64,000 bases of DNA. Source: Flavobacteriales bacterium. GTDB lineage: Bacteria > Bacteroidota > Bacteroidia > Flavobacteriales_D > Sanyastnellaceae. This document shows, piece by piece, positions 23,101 through 32,700 of this stretch; the first letter of the stretch is position 1, and each line of letters opens with the position of its first letter. The position numbers and the translations under genes are program-made. The notes under the pieces were generated by a model. It saw nothing but the letters and a program-made list of their open reading frames with translations. It searched no databases and was not told the origin of the DNA. The stretch covers positions 744,001 through 808,000 of the forward strand of contig JAGYJM010000002.1 in NCBI GenBank assembly GCA_018402085.1, in the 5' to 3' direction.

Positions 23101-26100
23101 TACCACCGGCATTTTGCGTTCCGCCCTGTGCACCGGTACCTGACTCATTGGAGCCTGTGCCGTTTTCACCGGTGAGGCCGCCACCATTGCCGCCTCGGGC
23201 GAAAGTCCAGCCACCGCCACCGCCGCCACCAGCGACGATTACGCGATCAGAAAGCGATTGACCTCCGATACGGATATCGGATGCGCCACCACCTGGAGTA
23301 CCGTTACCGGCAGTGCGTGTAGCGCCACCGCCGTTCCATCCACCTTCTGCAAGCGCGCAGCTACCGTACGGGTGATCACCTGAACGATCCTGGCCTTTAC
23401 CGCCTACGTAGACGTTGAGTACATCGCCCGCTGTTAGCATCATTGAGCCCTTAGCATAGCCCCCAAGACCACCGTCGATAGGATAAAGAGAGGTGATGTT
23501 TCCACCTTGAGCACCCCATGTTTCGAAGATATATTCGCCAGTCACGGGTGCCGTAAAGGTTTGGACATCTCCGGTAAAGTTGAAGGTGACCGTTGTGAGA
23601 GCTTGATTATTAGGATCATAGCAGTTCCCACAGAGGTCTTCTACAAACGTGCCTCCGCACATGCCTGCACAGTCAACTACGAAAGCGCAGCTACCATCGT
23701 CGCAAATCGCGTTAGGGTCGTAGTTACATGCCGCTCCATCTGTACATCCATCGGGTAGTATACATGAGCCATCATCACATTGTGCGGCGGCATCATAGTT
23801 ACATGCAGTTTCGTCCGTACATCCATCTGGAAGGATACAAGATCCATCATCTACTTCAGCAGTGTCATCGTAATTGCAGGCTAAAGGATCCATGCATCCG
23901 GCGTTACATTCGGGAATGCCGTCGTAGCTGATCATGATTTGACCATTTCCTTCACGGATACCGGCCATCACTTCGGTGTCGAGAAGTCCGTCAACGTAAG
24001 ACGAACCACCGCCGCCGCCGTCAGCGAATCCACCGCCGCCGCCGCCGTACCAGCCGCCGCCGCCGCCGCCACCACCGGCAGAGCTACCTGACGCGTCACC
24101 GCCGATACCAAATGTACCTGAAGTGACACCACAGCTGCCACCTGAGTTTCCTTGAGCACCACCGGCATTTTGTGTACCCCCTTGTGCTCCTGTACCTGAT
24201 TCATTTGAACCCGTGCCATTCTCACCTGTGAGACCACCACCATTGCCGCCACGGGCATAGGTCCACCCGCCGCCACCGCCGCCACCGGCGACGATTATGC
24301 GGTCGGAAAGCGATTGACCACTGAGACGAATGTCAGAAGCACCGCCGCCGGGTGTTCCGTTGCCGGCAGTGCGTGTAGCACCACCGCCGTTCCAGCCACC
24401 TTCAGCGAGCGCGCAGCTACCGTAAGGGTGGTCACCTGAGCGGTCTTGTCCTTTACCGCCAACGTAGACATAAAGAATGTCGCCCTGGTTCAATGTCATA
24501 GATCCTTTCGCGTAGCCTCCAAGTCCGCCGTTGATAGGATATAGGGATGTAATGTTCCCTCCTTGAGCACCCCAGGCTTCGAAGATGTATTCTCCGGTAA
24601 CCGGAGCTTCAAAGGTTTGCACATCTCCGGTGAAAGAGAAGGTAACCGAGCCTTCTTGTGCGTTGCCATCGTAGCAGTTGCCACATGCATCTTCAATGAA
24701 GGTGCCACCGCACACTCCCGCACAATCAATTTCGTAAATACAAGATTCATTGTCACATCCCGCATTCATGTCATAGTTGCAAGCGGCTTCATCCAGGCAT
24801 CCCGGATATGTGCAGCTTCCATCGTTACATTGTGCATCCGGATCAAAGTTACAGGCTGTAGCATCTGTGCATCCATCAGGTAGGATACATGAGCCGTCAT
24901 CGACTTCAGCCGTGTCATCATAGTTACACGCGACAGGATCCATACAACCTTCGTTGCATTGCGGAATCACCCCGTAAGAGATTGCAATCTGTCCGTTTCC
25001 TGTTTGGACACCGGCTAGTACTTCCGTATCGAGGAGGCCGTCAACGTATGACGAACCGCCGCCGCCGCCGTCAGCGAAACCGCCGCCACCGCCGCCGTAC
25101 CAGCCGCCGCCGCCGCCACCGCCGCCGGCAGAGCCACCAGAGGCGTCACCGCCAATGCCGAATGTACCAGAGGTAACACCGCAGCTTCCGCCGGAGTTGC
25201 CTTGAGCACCACCGGCGTTTTGCGTTCCGCCCTGAGCACCGGTACCTGATTGATTAGAGCCCGTACCGTTTTCACCGGAGAGGCCGCCACCGTTGCCGCC
25301 TCGGGCGAAAGTCCAGCCACCACCACCGCCGCCACCAGCGACGATCACGCGATCAGAAAGCGATTGACCTCCGATACGGATATCGGATGCACCACCACCT
25401 GGAGTACCGTTACCGGCAGTGCGCGTAGCACCGCCGCCATTCCATCCCCCTTCGGCAAGCGCGCAGTCACCGTACGGGTGGTCACCTGAACGGTCTTGAC
25501 CTTTTCCACCTACATAGAGGTGTAAGGTTTCTCCCGCCATGAGCGATATGGTTCCTTTTGCATAGCCACCCAGACCACCGTCGATAGGATAAAGAGAGGT
25601 GATGTTTCCACCCTGGGCTCCCCATGCTTCAAATACGTAATCACCATCAGCAGGAGCGGTAAAAGTTTGCACGTCTCCTGTAAAGCTGAAGGTTTGGGTA
25701 GTGAGTTCAAGGTTATTCGGGTCGTAGCAGTTACCGCAGAGGTCTTCAATGAAGGTGCCACCGCACACACCTGCACAGTCAATAACAAATGCGCAGCTAC
25801 CGTCGTCGCAGGTGGCGTTTGGGTCATAGTTACAAGCTGCGGCATCGGTGCAGCCATCAGGGAGGATACACGAGCCGTCATCGCACTGGGCAGCGGCATC
25901 ATAGTTACATGCAGTCCCGTCTGTACAACCGTCTGGGAGAATACAAGAACCGTCATCAACATCAGCGGTGTCGTCGTAGTTACACGCTGAAGGATCCATG
26001 CAACCTGCGTTGCATTCGGGAATGCCGTCATAGCTGATAATGATTTGTCCATTTCCTTCACGGACACCTGTCAATACTTCTGTATCAAGGAGTCCGTCAA

Positions 26101-29100
26101 CGTATGACGAACCACCGCCACCGCCGTCGGCGAAGCCACCGCCACCGCCGCCGTACCAGCCACCGCCGCCGCCGCCGCCGCCGGCAGAGCTACCTGATGC
26201 GTCACCGCCGATACCAAAGGTACCCGAGGTTACACCGCAGCTACCCCCAGAGTTGCCTTGAGCACCACCAGCATTCTGGGTGCCGCCCTGGGCACCGGTA
26301 CCTGATTCATTTGAACCCGTGCCATTCTCACCTGTGAGACCGCCACCATTGCCGCCACGGGCGAAGGTCCAGCCACCGCCACCGCCGCCGCCGGCGACGA
26401 TCACGCGGTCAGAAAGCGATTGACCACTGAGACGAATGTCAGAAGCACCGCCGCCGGGAGTACCGTTACCGGCCGTGCGTGTAGCACCACCGCCGTTCCA
26501 GCCACCCTCAGCGAGTGCGCAGCTACCGTATGGGTGGTCACCTGAGCGGTCTTGTCCTTTACCGCCAACGTAGACATAGAGAATGTCGCCCTGGTTCAAT
26601 GTCATAGATCCTTTCGCGTAGCCTCCAAGTCCGCCGTTGATAGGATAAAGTGACGTAATGTTCCCTCCTTGAGCACCCCATGTTTCGAAGATGTATTCTC
26701 CGGTAACCGGAGCTTCAAAGGTTTGCACATCTCCGGTGAATTCGAAGGTGATGACCCCATCTTGTGCATTGCTGTCGTAGCAGTTGCCGCATGCATCTTC
26801 AATGAAGGTGCCACCGCACACTCCCGCACAATCAATTACGAACTGACAAGAAAGGTCATCACAAACTGCATTCGGATCATAGTTACACGCCGCCTCGTCT
26901 GTACATCCGTCAGGGAGGATGCAAGTGCCGTCGTCGCATGTTACTGCTGGGTCGTAGTTACATGCCGTTTCATCGGTGCAACCGTCGGGCAGAATACATG
27001 AACCATCATCTATGTCAGCGTTCTCGACGTAATTACAAGCGAGTGGGTCCAAACAGCCTTCATTGCACTGTGGAATTACACCGTAAGAGATTGCAATTTG
27101 TCCGTTTCCGGTTTGGACACCGGCTAGTACTTCCGTATCGAGGAGGCCGTCAACGTATGACGAACCGCCGCCGCCGCCGTCAGCGAAACCGCCGCCACCG
27201 CCGCCGTACCAACCGCCGCCGCCGCCACCGCCGCCTGCAGAGCCACCAGAGGCGTCGCCACCAATGCCGAATGTACCAGAGGTAACACCGCAGCTTCCGC
27301 CGGAGTTGCCTTGAGCACCACCGGCGTTTTGCGTTCCGCCCTGAGCACCGGTACCTGACTCATTGGAGCCCGTACCGTTTTCACCGGTGAGGCCGCCACC
27401 ATTGCCGCCTCGGGCGAAAGTCCAGCCACCACCACCGCCGCCACCAGCGACGATCACGCGATCAGAAAGCGATTGACCTCCGATACGGATATCGGATGCA
27501 CCACCACCTGGAGTACCGTTACCGGCAGTGCGCGTAGCACCGCCGCCATTCCATCCCCCTTCGGCGAGCGCGCAGTCACCGTACGGGTGGTCACCTGAAC
27601 GGTCTTGACCTTTTCCACCTACGTAGAGGTATAAGGTTTCTCCCGCCATGAGTGACATGGTTCCTTTGGCATAGCCACCCAGACCACCGTCGATAGGATA
27701 AAGAGAGGTGATGTTTCCACCCTGGGCTCCCCATGCTTCAAATACATAATCACCATCAGCAGGAGCGGTAAACGTTTGTACGTCTCCTGTAAAGCTGAAG
27801 GATTGGGTAGTGAGTTCAAGGTTATTCGGGTCGTAGCAGTTGCCGCAGAGGTCTTCAATGAAGACACCTCCACAGACTCCGGCACAATCTATTTCGTAGG
27901 CACAACTGCCGTTATCGCAGATAGCATTCGGATCGTAATTACAAGCAGCGCCATCGGTGCATCCGTCAGGAAGGATGCATGAGCCGTCGTCACAGGTTGC
28001 TGCAATGTCATAATTGCAAGCTGATTCATCAGTGCATCCGTCAGGGAGAATACATGACCCGTCATCCGCCTGTGCCGCAGGGTCATAGTTGCAGGCAAGC
28101 TCATCTGTGCATCCTTCGATGCACTCAGGGATGCCGTCATAGCTGATAATGATTTGTCCATTTCCTTCACGGACACCCGTCAATACTTCTGTATCAAGGA
28201 GTCCGTCAACGTATGACGAACCACCGCCGCCGCCGTCGGCGAAGCCACCGCCACCGCCGCCGTACCAGCCACCGCCGCCGCCGCCGCCGCCGGCAGAGCT
28301 ACCTGATGCGTCACCGCCGATACCAAAGGTACCCGAGGTTACACCGCAGCTACCCCCAGAGTTGCCTTGAGCACCTCCAGCATTTTGTGTACCCCCTTGT
28401 GCTCCTGTACCCGATTCATTTGAACCCGTGCCATTCTCACCTGTGAGACCGCCACCATTGCCGCCACGGGCGAAGGTCCAGCCACCGCCACCGCCGCCGC
28501 CGGCGACGATCACGCGATCAGAAAGCGATTGACCACTGAGACGAATGTCAGAAGCACCACCACCGGGTGTTCCGTTGCCGGCCGTGCGTGTAGCACCGCC
28601 GCCGTTCCAGCCACCTTCAGCGAGTGCGCAGCCACCATAAGGGTGGTCACCTGAGCGGTCTTGTCCTTTACCGCCAACGTAGACATAGAGAATGTCGCCC
28701 TGGTTCAATGTCATAGATCCTTTCGCGTAGCCTCCAAGTCCGCCGTTGATAGGATAAAGTGACGTAATGTTCCCTCCTTGAGCACCCCATGTTTCGAAGG
28801 TGTATTCTCCGGTAACCGGAGCTTCAAAGGTTTGCACATCTCCGGTGAATTCGAAGGTGAGGACCCCATCTTGTGCATTGCTGTCGTAGCAGTTTCCACA
28901 AGCGTCTTCTATAAAGGTTCCTCCGCAAGTTCCTTGACAATCAATGATGTATTCGCAAGTTCCATCATCGATCGTGGCCAAGGCACTAAAGTTGCATGCG
29001 GCCTCATCTGTACATCCCAAATCGTAGGTACAACTTCCATCGTTGTAGTTTGCTTCAGGATCATAATTGTCGCCTTCAGGGTCTGTACAACCAGGAAAAC

Positions 29101-29326
29101 AGTCTGGAGCCGGTTCATTCGGGTCGAAGCAGTTTTCGCAGTCATCAATGACAAACGTACCTCCGCAAGTACCCGCACAGTCAATAGACCACGTACAAGA
29201 CCCGTCGTTTTCTGTTGCAATAGGGTCGTAATTACAGGCAGATTCAATTGTACAGCCTGTCTGGGCATAAACTGCCACGGAGAAGGTTGCAAAAATAAGT
29301 GCAACCAGGATTTTGGTTAAGTGCAT
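20159..29326 (-). CDS. P5: giant secreted protein with seven ALK-like (type D) and one type C glycine-rich domains; intact
   Basis: 3055 aa from the ATG at 29324-29326, giving the signal peptide MHLTKILVALIFATFSVAVYAQ. The frame is open 15 codons further upstream, but that start gives a poorer signal peptide. The head has three GCTD repeats, as in P4. Seven type D units of 350-352 aa follow, each with FTGDVQTFxAP, WGAQGG, GGLGGYAKG, YVYVGGKGQDRSG, GGWNGGGATR, GGGASDIR, SDRVIVAGGGGGGGW and GGGGSSYVDG. This order is that of the ALK/LTK glycine-rich family (PF12810, from memory), and these are the closest matches to it in the window. Subtypes EAPVTGEY and TAPADGDY roughly alternate. A diverged type C domain, seven GCTD repeats and the DLNEDGLVNSSDLLQFL tail end the protein. 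No frameshift is present over 9.2 kb. Exported; adhesion or matrix role is only inferred. Confidence 0.9.
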   Translation of the reverse strand: MHLTKILVALIFATFSVAVYAQTGCTIESACNYDPIATENDGSCTWSIDCAGTCGGTFVIDDCENCFDPNEPAPDCFPGCTDPEGDNYDPEANYNDGSCTYDLGCTDEAACNFSALATIDDGTCEYIIDCQGTCGGTFIEDACGNCYDSNAQDGVLTFEFTGDVQTFEAPVTGEYTFETWGAQGGNITSLYPINGGLGGYAKGSMTLNQGDILYVYVGGKGQDRSGDHPYGGCALAEGGWNGGGATRTAGNGTPGGGASDIRLSGQSLSDRVIVAGGGGGGGWTFARGGNGGGLTGENGTGSNESGTGAQGGTQNAGGAQGNSGGSCGVTSGTFGIGGDASGSSAGGGGGGGGWYGGGGGGFADGGGGGSSYVDGLLDTEVLTGVREGNGQIIISYDGIPECIEGCTDELACNYDPAAQADDGSCILPDGCTDESACNYDIAATCDDGSCILPDGCTDGAACNYDPNAICDNGSCAYEIDCAGVCGGVFIEDLCGNCYDPNNLELTTQSFSFTGDVQTFTAPADGDYVFEAWGAQGGNITSLYPIDGGLGGYAKGTMSLMAGETLYLYVGGKGQDRSGDHPYGDCALAEGGWNGGGATRTAGNGTPGGGASDIRIGGQSLSDRVIVAGGGGGGGWTFARGGNGGGLTGENGTGSNESGTGAQGGTQNAGGAQGNSGGSCGVTSGTFGIGGDASGGSAGGGGGGGGWYGGGGGGFADGGGGGSSYVDGLLDTEVLAGVQTGNGQIAISYGVIPQCNEGCLDPLACNYVENADIDDGSCILPDGCTDETACNYDPAVTCDDGTCILPDGCTDEAACNYDPNAVCDDLSCQFVIDCAGVCGGTFIEDACGNCYDSNAQDGVITFEFTGDVQTFEAPVTGEYIFETWGAQGGNITSLYPINGGLGGYAKGSMTLNQGDILYVYVGGKGQDRSGDHPYGSCALAEGGWNGGGATRTAGNGTPGGGASDIRLSGQSLSDRVIVAGGGGGGGWTFARGGNGGGLTGENGTGSNESGTGAQGGTQNAGGAQGNSGGSCGVTSGTFGIGGDASGSSAGGGGGGGGWYGGGGGGFADGGGGGSSYVDGLLDTEVLTGVREGNGQIIISYDGIPECNAGCMDPSACNYDDTADVDDGSCILPDGCTDGTACNYDAAAQCDDGSCILPDGCTDAAACNYDPNATCDDGSCAFVIDCAGVCGGTFIEDLCGNCYDPNNLELTTQTFSFTGDVQTFTAPADGDYVFEAWGAQGGNITSLYPIDGGLGGYAKGTISLMAGETLHLYVGGKGQDRSGDHPYGDCALAEGGWNGGGATRTAGNGTPGGGASDIRIGGQSLSDRVIVAGGGGGGGWTFARGGNGGGLSGENGTGSNQSGTGAQGGTQNAGGAQGNSGGSCGVTSGTFGIGGDASGGSAGGGGGGGGWYGGGGGGFADGGGGGSSYVDGLLDTEVLAGVQTGNGQIAISYGVIPQCNEGCMDPVACNYDDTAEVDDGSCILPDGCTDATACNFDPDAQCNDGSCTYPGCLDEAACNYDMNAGCDNESCIYEIDCAGVCGGTFIEDACGNCYDGNAQEGSVTFSFTGDVQTFEAPVTGEYIFEAWGAQGGNITSLYPINGGLGGYAKGSMTLNQGDILYVYVGGKGQDRSGDHPYGSCALAEGGWNGGGATRTAGNGTPGGGASDIRLSGQSLSDRIIVAGGGGGGGWTYARGGNGGGLTGENGTGSNESGTGAQGGTQNAGGAQGNSGGSCGVTSGTFGIGGDASGSSAGGGGGGGGWYGGGGGGFADGGGGGSSYVDGLLDTEVMAGIREGNGQIMISYDGIPECNAGCMDPLACNYDDTAEVDDGSCILPDGCTDETACNYDAAAQCDDGSCILPDGCTDGAACNYDPNAICDDGSCAFVVDCAGMCGGTFVEDLCGNCYDPNNQALTTVTFNFTGDVQTFTAPVTGEYIFETWGAQGGNITSLYPIDGGLGGYAKGSMMLTAGDVLNVYVGGKGQDRSGDHPYGSCALAEGGWNGGGATRTAGNGTPGGGASDIRIGGQSLSDRVIVAGGGGGGGWTFARGGNGGGLTGENGTGSNESGTGAQGGTQNAGGTQGNSGGSCGVTSGTFGIGGDASGSSAGGGGGGGGWYGGGGGGFADGGGGGSSYVDGLLNTEVIAGVREGNGQIIIAYSAIPECNEGCMDPIACNYDENADVDDASCFYPDGCTDELACNYDAAALCDDGSCTYPGCNDNAACNFDPSAGCDDGSCIYEVDCAGTCGGTFIEDECGNCYDGNAQTGSMTFEFTGDVQTFEAPADGEYTVEAWGAQGGNITSLYPIDGGLGGYAKGTMTLNQGDILYVYVGGKGQDRSGDHPYGDCALAEGGWNGGGATRTAGNGSPGGGASDIRIGGQSLSDRVIVAGGGGGGGWTFARGGNGGDLVGENGTGSNESGTGAQGGTQNAGGAQGNSGGNCGVTSGTFGIGGDASGNSAGGGGGGGGWYGGGGGGFADGGGGGSSYVDGLLDTEVLAGVREGNGQIIITFDLIPECNPGCIDAEADNFNPDANFDDGSCIYLGCTDMGACNYDPEANSDDGSCIFEVDCNGICGGPSVTDDCGNCYDPTIAGESFVFNYTGFLQSFVVPDGVAEIYVEAYGAAGGSYNGGVGGLGTKVAGMLEVTPGEQIKLLIGNAGQPGDGQFNYAGGGGGTFVTDNSDNPLLIAGGGGGVSGAPTNGLMHATLNQNANDGYSPNNPTNFGVGGSSGNGASNSLTGEACGGNGAGLLTDGEEPLCSDGGNTSGQAFVNGGAGGTAACGAGITGGFGGGGGGGCHGAGGGGGYSGGGGSYGIGGNGGGGSSFNAALQQSNEAQANDGDGYVIITIQNTPFCVPGCTDQNADNFNPLATYDDGTCVTSGCMDDTAANYNPQATEDDGTCLYPGCTYADATNYDENANTDDGSCVFEIVVDIAGCMDQSAINYNPEATIDTGVCWYSGCMNALAVNYNANADYDDGSCIVEGCTDVTACNYLAEANSDDGSCHHGCYGCMYPNALNYDPDATLENGLCEFDLANPCPEDLNEDGLVNSSDLLQFLGSFGSACE
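21800..28900 (-). repeat. Type D repeat array inside P5 (seven units of about 1053 nt)
   Basis: The anchor GTCAAC falls at 21884, 22934, 23990, 25040, 26096, 27149 and 28205, so units are 1050-1056 nt, always a multiple of three. The small length differences lie in the Cys-rich linkers. Alternating subtypes suggest that dimers of about 2.1 kb were the unit of some duplications. Confidence 0.85.
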
Positions 29327-29639
29327 AGCATGTTCGGTTAAAGTGCCAAAAAGATACAACAATCGACTCATAAGTGCATTTCGTCGATGTTAATTTTCAT
29401 CGGATTTTTGTGTTTGTTGTTCTGTTCTGCTATGATTTCTGAGTTGAGGCTATGCCAATTCAGCAGGAAATGCCGGTGAAAGCAGAGTTTGGGATTCCAT
29501 TGAACCTCTTTGAGGAAACTATCGGGCTATTTCAGGATACGAGTGAACCTCTTGCAGGGCGCCTAAGGGTGGGATTGTTGTTTGGGTAGGTTTGAAAAGG
29601 GTAGATGTAAGCGACAAATTTCGTCAAGGTCAGATGCTT

Positions 29640-29663
29640 ATCGCATCCCGCGTTTTTACGCGG
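29640..29663 (+). repeat. Intergenic hairpin, GCATCC family (single)
   Basis: ATCGCATC, stem CCGCGT (29648-29653), loop TTTT, stem ACGCGG (29658-29663), then GAAAAGAAAAAA. It is identical to the copy at 10234-10257 and abuts the P6 terminator. Confidence 0.65.
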
Positions 29664-29668
29664 AAAAG

Positions 29669-29702
29669 AAAAAAGGGAAGACTTTGAAAAGCCTTCCCTT
29701 TC
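29669..29702 (-). terminator. Rho-independent terminator of P6
   Basis: AAAGGGAAG / CTTCCCTTT stem with a T-rich 3' side on the minus strand, about 20 bp after the P6 stop. The loop differs slightly from the P4 copy. Confidence 0.85.
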
Positions 29703-29722
29703 GCGTTTTGCATTTTTATCAT

Positions 29723-32700
29723 TTACTCACATGCGTTACCGAAGCTTCCGAGGAACTGGAGCAGGTCAGAAGAGTTGACCAGTCCGTCTTCGTTGAGGTC
29801 TTCAGGGCATGGATTTGCCAGATCAAACTGACAGGATCCATCTTCTGCGGTTGCGTCTATGTCATAGTTCAATGCCTCTAAGTATGTGCAGCCGTAGCAA
29901 TCGTAATCGCAGGAACCGTCATCAAGCAACGCGGAAGGATCATAGTTGCAGGCCTCTGGATCAGTGCAGCCTGCGCAGGCGTCGTAATCGCACGAACCGT
30001 CATCCGTATCCGCGGTAGGATCAAAATTGCAAGCTGCAGGGTCTGTACAACCGCCATACTGACAGCTGCCATCATTCTGCGTAGCGCCATTATCGAAGTT
30101 CACGGCATCTACATCGGTACAACCGAGGTAGATGCAGCTTCCGTTGTCGATGGTCGCAGCCTGGCTGTAGTTAACCGCATTGATGTCAGTGCAACCTTCA
30201 CACGTCACGTACTCACAAGTGCCGTTATCAACCGTGGCTACTGCGAGGTAGTTACACGCTGTTTCATCGGTACAACCCGGGATGTCCTGGGCGATGTCGA
30301 AGATGCATGAGCCGTCGTCTACGCTTGCGTTGGCGTCGTAGTTGGTTGCGTCTTCGTAGGTGCAGCCTGAGAAGATACACGAGCCATCATCGATGTTCGC
30401 GTTGGCATCGTAGTTGTCAGCGTTTTCGTCGGTGCAACCTGAGAATTCACAGGTGCCGTCGTCGAAGTTCGCTGCCGGATCGTAGTTGTCTGCTGTTTCA
30501 TCAATACAACCGGGCTGGCAGAGTGGGGTATTGAGGATCGTGATGATCACGTATCCGTCACCACTGTTGGCCTGGGCCATCGCAGCAGGGGAGTCGGCGC
30601 TGTTGAAGCTGCCACCGCCACCGCCGTTTCCGCCGATGCCGTAGCTGCCGCCACCACCGGAGTAGCCACCGCCACCACCGGCTCCGTGGCAGCCGCCGCC
30701 GCCACCACCGCCATAGCCTCCGGCGATGTTTGCACCGCAGGCCGATACGCCCGCGCTACCTCCGTTCACGAAGGCTTCGCCTGATACAGGAGCACCGCCT
30801 TCACACAGCGAAGCTTCACCATCGGTGAGGAGTCCGCCGCCATTACCGCCGCAGGCTGCACCGCTCATGGCGTTTGTTGCACCGCTTCCGGCCGTACCTC
30901 CAACGCCGTAGTTGAGGGCGTTGTTCGGACTGTATCCGTCGTTTCCGGTTTCGTTGACGCTGGCGTGCTCGTTGCCGTTGACCGGCATGCCGCTGATGCC
31001 GCCACCACCACCTGCAATGAGCAGTGGGTTGTCTGCGTTGTCGGTCACGAAGGTACCGCCACCGCCACCGGCGTAGCTGAACTGTCCGTCACCATCTTGT
31101 CCTTCACCACCGACCATCAGCTTGAGCTGCTGACCGGGGTTTACGTTGAGCACACCGCCGACCATGGCACCGAGTCCGCCCGTACCGCCGTTGTAGCTGC
31201 CGCCGGCAGCGCCGTAGGCTTCCACGTAGACTTGTGACACGCCGTCAGGCACGATGAAGGTCTGCAGGAATCCGGTATGGTTGAACTGGAAGCTGTCGCC
31301 TTCATCGGTCGGATCGTAGCAGTTGCCACAGTCATCGGTGATGTTTGGACCGCCGCAGACACCGTTACAGTCGATCACATAGATACACGAGCCATCGTCT
31401 TGATTGGCACCCATGTCGTAGTTGCATGCTGTATCATCGGTACAACCCGGGTAGATACAAGATCCATCGTCGAAGTTGGCTTCGGGGTTGTAGTTCGGAG
31501 AAGTTGCGTCGGTGCAGCCTGGGGTGCATTCCGGTATGGTGTTGTAGGAGATGACAACAAGTCCGTTTCCGGATTGCACACTACCAGCGTTATCCTGGTT
31601 GGTACCAGCGTTGAAGGATCCTCCTCCGCCTGCTCCGCAGTAGAACGGTCCGCCCGCAGCACCACCGGAATAGCCACCGCCACCGCCACCGCTATGCGTA
31701 TTGCTGACAGCACCACCGCCGCCAAATCCTCCGTTAGGAGAAGCAGAAGTATCACCGTTAGGGTTGTTGATAACGGAGTTCCATCCCTTACCACCGCCTT
31801 GCTGGTTTCCATCACCGCCGTTCGATCCTCCGGCAACCTGTCCTGTTCGACTAGCTGTTCCATTCTGATCAGTGGTTGCATCAACACCCGGTGCGTTGGA
31901 GAGGTTACCTGCACTAGAGCAGATACCACCACCACCACCGCCACCGGCGACAATGAGGGGGTCAGGAGCGCCATTGACCCAAATAAATGAGCCACCACCA
32001 CCGGAAGAACCGTTGTTGGCGGAGTTTCCGCTTACGGAGTTGAATCCTTGCTGTCCGACAACAATGTTGATCACATCACCTGAGTTGACCACAAAGTCAC
32101 CGCGCATACGAGCTCCAAGTCCGCCCGGAGAATCCGGACAGAAGGAGTTTCGTCCGCCTTGCGCACCCCATGCTTCGATGGTGATGTTGGTAGCTCCTGC
32201 AGGGACAGTCCATTGCTGGGTTGATCCGGTATAGTTGAAAGTGATGGACTCTTGTTGAGCGTTATTCGGGTCATAGCAGTTGCCGCAGGCGTCTTCTACG
32301 AAAACACCCCCGCAGACGCCCGCGCAGTCAATGATGTAAGCACACGAACCGTCATCACATTGTGCATTAGGATCGTAATTGCATGCTGTATCATCCGTAC
32401 ATCCATCCGGGAGGATACACGATCCGTCATCACAGGTTGCTGCGGGGTCGAAGTTACATGCTGTTTCATCGGTACATCCATCCGGTAGGATGCAGGAGCT
32501 GTCGTCCACATCAGCGGTATCGTCGTAGTTACATGCCGTTGGATCGGTGCATCCGGCATTGCATTCGGGGATGGTGTTATAGGAGATGACAACAAGTCCG
32601 TTTCCGGATTGCACACTACCAGCGTTATCCTGGTTGGTACCAGCGTTGAAGGATCCTCCTCCGCCTGCTCCGCAGTAGAACGGTCCGCCCGCAGCACCAC

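Larger units (their letters stand above)
29327..29722. other. Intergenic region between P6 and P5 (396 bp)
   Basis: No gene is seen. The left part is the P5 leader; GTTGTATCTT on the minus strand is shared with the P3 leader but no clear promoter is claimed. The middle matches blocks in 9907-10316. The right part holds a GCATCC-family hairpin (29640-29663) and the P6 terminator. Confidence 0.6.
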
